A DNA stretch of 64,000 nucleotides, from the NCBI GenBank assembly GCA_014904845.1, contig MU119225.1, positions 1 to 64,000 on the forward strand, given 5' to 3'. Under the pieces are notes generated by a model, which saw only the letters and a list, made by a program, of their open reading frames with translations, searched no databases and was not told the DNA's origin. The stretch is from Acephala macrosclerotiorum (Eukaryota; Ascomycota; Leotiomycetes; Helotiales; Mollisiaceae). A program made the translations under genes and the position numbers. Shown piece after piece: positions 59,693 through 64,000 of the stretch; within the stretch, counting starts at the first letter, position 1; each line of letters opens with the position of its first letter.

Positions 59693-62600
59693 ATGGTTGG
59701 CCCACCGAACATTCTGAGCACGTCAGCGACGCCAACTCAGAAGTCTGTATACAACCAGCCATCATATAGTACGCTCAACTCGAGAGCCAGCTCGGATCAA
59801 CAAAATGGGGGTCTGCAACCGGGAGCTTTGGGCACCGGCCGTCAACACTCCAATTCCGCAGCATCGTACGGTCCACGAGGCTCTTCTCTGGCCCCGTCTC
59901 CTGTGCCAGGCAGCTTCAGTTCTAATATGCGAAGCCAACTTGCGCCCTCCAGAGCTGGTTCCAACATGGACGTAAATGCATCGATGGTCAATTTGGATCG
60001 CTTGAACGAGGATAATGGTGTAGTACCCGAGCATGCACTGGCGAGCTTGCGCGAAGCTCTGAACAGGGAAATGAAAATCAAAGAGGGCAGTGAGAATATG
60101 CTCGAGGCGCTGAACTCGAAGAAGGCAAAGCAAACTAAGGAACAACGAGCGCGCGTCGAGGCAGAGCTCAACTCTTCCAACGCAAGAATCAAGGAGCTGA
60201 GGATCCAGATCACTGAACTACAGAGACCGAAGCTCCCTACAACTCCCACGAGGCCCAGAATGGACGTTGTGTTCCAAAGCAGCAATGGCTTGAGATCACC
60301 TCCAAGCGCAACCAGGAGCGCTGGAGGTTCCGAGCTAGATGAGCCGGCTGAGTCGCCAACATATGCTCTCGCAGAGATATTGCAGGCATTAGAGGTCGAG
60401 GGTTTAACTCCAGACTACTACGTCGGACATGCGAACAATCTCGTTGAGCTATTTAAACGACATCCTACGTTGAAGTATGATCTGGTGTGGTCAGTCTTCG
60501 GACTTCGCATGCAAGTAATGCTTCTAAGCGAGAGCAGAGAGGTTGTGGCCGCTGGATACAGAATGACAAGATATGCTTTATCAGATATTACGTCGCTGCA
60601 GAAAATTCGAGCTCTAAACACCGACTACGTCGTCGTTCTGTGAGTAATAACGCTTCTCAACGAGCGTAAAGTATACTGACCAAACTCTAGCTCGCTTATA
60701 AAGGAGAGAAAGGCCGACGTGGAACGTGAACAGGCTCTAAAGTTTGTCCGTGCATTTCTAGACATCAAGGATGGCGTTAAAGAGTTATCGAGAGCCGTCG
60801 TGAGGACTATAGCATCTGTTGCTGAACATACAGAGGACCGACTAAGATCAATTTGCATTGAGACTTTGGCTGAAATTATGGTCCGGGATCCAGAACTTCT
60901 TATGGCTTCCGGTGGAATCAGACCCTTGGCCGACGCCTTGGGTGAAGGAACCTACGAAGGCTCGGAAAGTCTTACGGCCGCGTTCTTATACCTTCTGGAC
61001 GCTCCAGAACGACGGAAGTACCTTCGATCGGGTTACGAACTCGAGGTTCTGTTCACAGCTTTCACAGATTCCCTCTTTGCCAAAGAAAGCGTTCTCAAGC
61101 AGAACTCGAAGGGAATCGCATATGCCCTAAAGACATGGCCAGGTCTCATGTCATTGTCTATGTACAACTTCAGAGCCATTCGGTCACTAGTTCACAGCTT
61201 AATGTTACCGAATTCAGCAATACGTGAAACAGTCATCGATATGCTTTATTCCATGCTCCGAATTAAGTCACCTTTCTGGGCAACTTCATACTTAGCAGGC
61301 AGGCGCCTTACGACCTATGGACGGGTAGCAAATCTGAAAGCAGCTCCTCAGAAGATCGCACAACCTGTTGAAGATGAGTCCGGGGACAAGAGTTTTGTGG
61401 ATCACTACACGGCACTTGTTCTTGCAGTCTTGCTCTCATGTGATCTACTAAAGGGCTTGCTGCAAGTCACGAGAGAAGCCGATAACTCCATGCTCAAGAG
61501 AAAGACTACTTTATTGATTGGAGAAGTTCTGAAGCTAGCCAGTAATTTGCTACCATCATCTTGGAGCGGTGGCATACAATTGCTTCCTGAGCTATTTGCG
61601 GAGGCATCAGACTTCGGGCATGAGTCACGATATGATGCTACCGGAACTGTCTATCAAATCAGCAGTGTGAGCCGGACGCTATATCGGACTGCTCCATCCG
61701 CTGCGGGAGCTCTGACGAACTCTATCAACAATAGCAACGACAATCTGGCCAATTTGGAGGAGCAGCCTAAAGCCAACCCAAATCTGTCTCTTGACGAGAC
61801 AACATTTCGTCAAATGTTAGTGGAGACTCAGGTCCTGACGAGCTCGAACTCGTTGAAGTGGAAATGGGACATAATCCTAAAGGTCATCGAAGGACCGCTT
61901 CTAAATGGCAAGCGACTGGACGAAGCTATCAAGGCATCAAAATTCATTAAGCGAATCATGAGCTTCTACAGGCCTTTCAAGTATAAGTTCGCTGAAGTCA
62001 GAAGCACGCGGATCAATTCGAAATATACTAGAGTTGGCTGTGCGCTCATGCATACTCTTCTTCAGACTCCTGAAGGTGTCAAGTACCTAATCGACAACAA
62101 GCTGCTAAGGCAAATTGCAGAATGCCTTGCACAGTGTGATCCGGTAAGTTTTACGCCATGATTGATAAACCGAGCTAAGAGATTATAGACCAGTGGCTTG
62201 ACAGCACAATCACCAATGTTCTCCAGAGAGCGTCTGGCGGAAACTTGCTGTGCCGGTTATTTTGCAATGATCGGGACTCTGAGTGGCGATACGAAAGGGC
62301 TACTTATGCTTGATAGGTGGCGAATGATTAACATGATGTATCACATTATCGATCTCAAGCAACGACCTGATCTTATCAAGCTTTTACTTTCGAATTTTAA
62401 CTACACTCTACAGGGACACCCAAGGGTGCTGCTGTCTAAGGCACTAACTGCGGGCTCGAAAGAGATTCGAATTTATGCTACGAATGTCCTGAGGAAGTAT
62501 TCCAGCCGATCAAGACCCAGTGGGCCAGGAAGTCAGGGTGTTGGTGATTCGAAGTGGGCTATACAGCTCTTGGTCACTCAGTTGTATGATCCTGAGGTGG

Positions 62601-63805
62601 AAGTTTGCGCGACTGCTATCAAGATCCTCGAGGAAGCTTGCAATCGCAAAGACTATCTCGAATACATTGTACAATGCCGTCCAGCTCTGGACCATCTCGG
62701 CGAAATCGGCGCGCCATTGCTCCTGCGTTTCCTTTCCACTTCAATTGGTTACCACTATCTTGATGGATTAGACTACATTAGCAACGAAATGGACGACTGG
62801 TTTCTGGGACGAAATGATACCTACGTTGGTGTTATCGAAGCTAGCTTAGCACGTTCTTTCGTCGAAATTCAGGAGGAAACCTCGAATCGAATGAGCATGG
62901 ACGAAGACAACTTCTTTATGGAAGGCGACAATGACGCTCACGTGCCACCGCACTTTTATCGGGAGCTGACGAGAACGAAGGAAGGCTGTAAGCTCTTACG
63001 CGAGAAGGGACATTTTGATGAATTCGCTACCACGATCCGCGATTACGGCATGCTCTCAAACGATCCGGAACTGCTTGTCAAAGTGAAGGGATGTCTTTGG
63101 GCTGTTGGAAATGTCGGTTCAATGGAACTCGGAGCACCATTCTTAGAAGAGTCGGACGTTATCGAGAATATCGTGAAGATTGCGGAGACCCACGAGATCA
63201 TGAGTCTTCGCGGAACTGCATTCTTCGTTTTGGGTCTCATTTCACGAAGCGTTCACGGTCTCGAGATCCTCTCCGAATACAAATGGGACAGCAATACCAC
63301 GACAATGGGTGTATCACCCGGTCTCTGCATCCCCCAAGACCTGAGCAAATTCTTCTCATACGAACCTTGGGAGCACCAAAAGATCAGCGAAATCGCCATG
63401 ACCGAAGAACAAAGATCCGCCGTCTCAACAGCCAGAGTCGACGACGATCCCACCAACCAACGAATCCTAGAACTCATCGTTGACCTCGGCAACACAGTCC
63501 TCCAAAAGAAAGCCATGACAGAACTGATGCACATCAAAGGCAAAAAGGCAATGGGATTCAAACAACCAGCGTTATTTCGCAAGATCATGATCCTCCTCGA
63601 ATCACACCATTTCCGTCTCGGGGTCCGACATTTCGTGGCAGAGCTCTTTGATCGCAGTGTGTTGAGACGAATTGTCTTTGAGGAAGAAAGTGAGGAGGAG
63701 GATATCTTAAGCGATGGCGATGATGGGAGTGAGGGGAGAACGGAGCGTCAGCGGAGTGTTAGTGGTGCTGATTCGCCGCCGCCAATTATCAAAAATGGGG
63801 TTTGA
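59693..63805 (+). CDS. ste16: TOR complex 2 subunit Ste16/Rictor (pianissimo family)
   Basis: Scaffold of TORC2, which activates AGC kinases and controls actin, growth and sexual development. Exons: 59693-60639, 60691-62143, 62189-63805 (1338 aa). N-terminal Ser/Pro/Gly-rich region (1-95), an HR1/REM-1-like coiled coil (about 100-180, EHALASLREALNREMKIKEG), then the long helical Rictor N domain (LAEILQALEVEGLTPDYYVG onward), the middle domain and the conserved C-terminal part (LLREKGHFDEFATTIRDYG, LWAVGNVGSMELGAPFLEES, IMSLRGTAFFVLGLISRS). The tail is acidic and Ser-rich. The start is the first in-frame ATG; the frame upstream of it opens only with a TTG. Introns are 51 and 45 nt. Confidence 0.95.
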
Positions 63806-64000
63806 GGACGAAGGAAAGAGGCCGGGAGTTTTGGTGTTTATGGCGAAGGGTTAGGATCTGTGTATTGTATGATTATGGGGCCAAGGCGTATTTACATGAG
63901 CATGGGCTGAACCAGATCTAGGCGTTGCTGTTTGTGTATATTAGCATGGATGGGAGGGTGGCGTACTATGGAGGACCGCTGTTATCGAATTGCAATTGGG

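Overview
This window comes from a filamentous ascomycete (Pezizomycotina). A leotiomycete-type fungus is my inference. Genes are split by 48-90 nt introns with GTRAGT-like donors and CTAAC/CTGAC branch sites. The set includes a CON7-type regulator, peroxisomal uricase with a C-terminal SKL, Thi20, Tyr1 and Ste16/Rictor. Exon joins below were worked out by hand from splice signals, reading phase and family conservation.

Layout. 0-2.7 kb: relics of a Tc1/mariner transposase and of a leucine-rich F-box-like gene. 2.7-8.2 kb: THI20 (12 exons) and DBP2 (7 exons, one 435-nt intron). 8.2-15.3 kb: gene-poor apart from one single-pass membrane protein gene. 15.3-18.3 kb: a Pumilio/PUF RNA-binding protein gene. 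20.2-21.7 kb: a coiled-coil/C2H2 gene with a one-base frameshift. 21.7-25.3 kb: gene-free, with a 167-bp MITE-like element. 25.3-27.4 kb: CON7. 27.4-37.9 kb: about 10 kb with only one convincing gene, a spliced membrane-anchored protein of unknown function. 37.9-41.7 kb: a run of tiny genes encoding 36, 42 and 55 aa single-pass membrane microproteins and a 56 aa charged peptide. 42.8-58.1 kb: dense housekeeping block with SNF8/VPS22, RPS16, TYR1, RPS14, AAR2, a small unassigned gene, NIP1/eIF3c, a small membrane-protein gene interrupted by TAA, and uricase. 59.7-63.8 kb: the TORC2 subunit Ste16/Rictor.

Functional themes. Several genes serve RNA and translation: DBP2, PUF, AAR2, RPS14, RPS16 and eIF3c. 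Others serve metabolism (thiamine salvage, tyrosine synthesis, purine breakdown), endosomal sorting (ESCRT-II) and TOR signalling. Two head-to-head pairs (SNF8/RPS16 and TYR1/RPS14) share short promoters. The least explained part is the cluster of membrane microproteins near 38-41 kb. Each was read directly from sequence, and all fall below usual gene-calling length limits.
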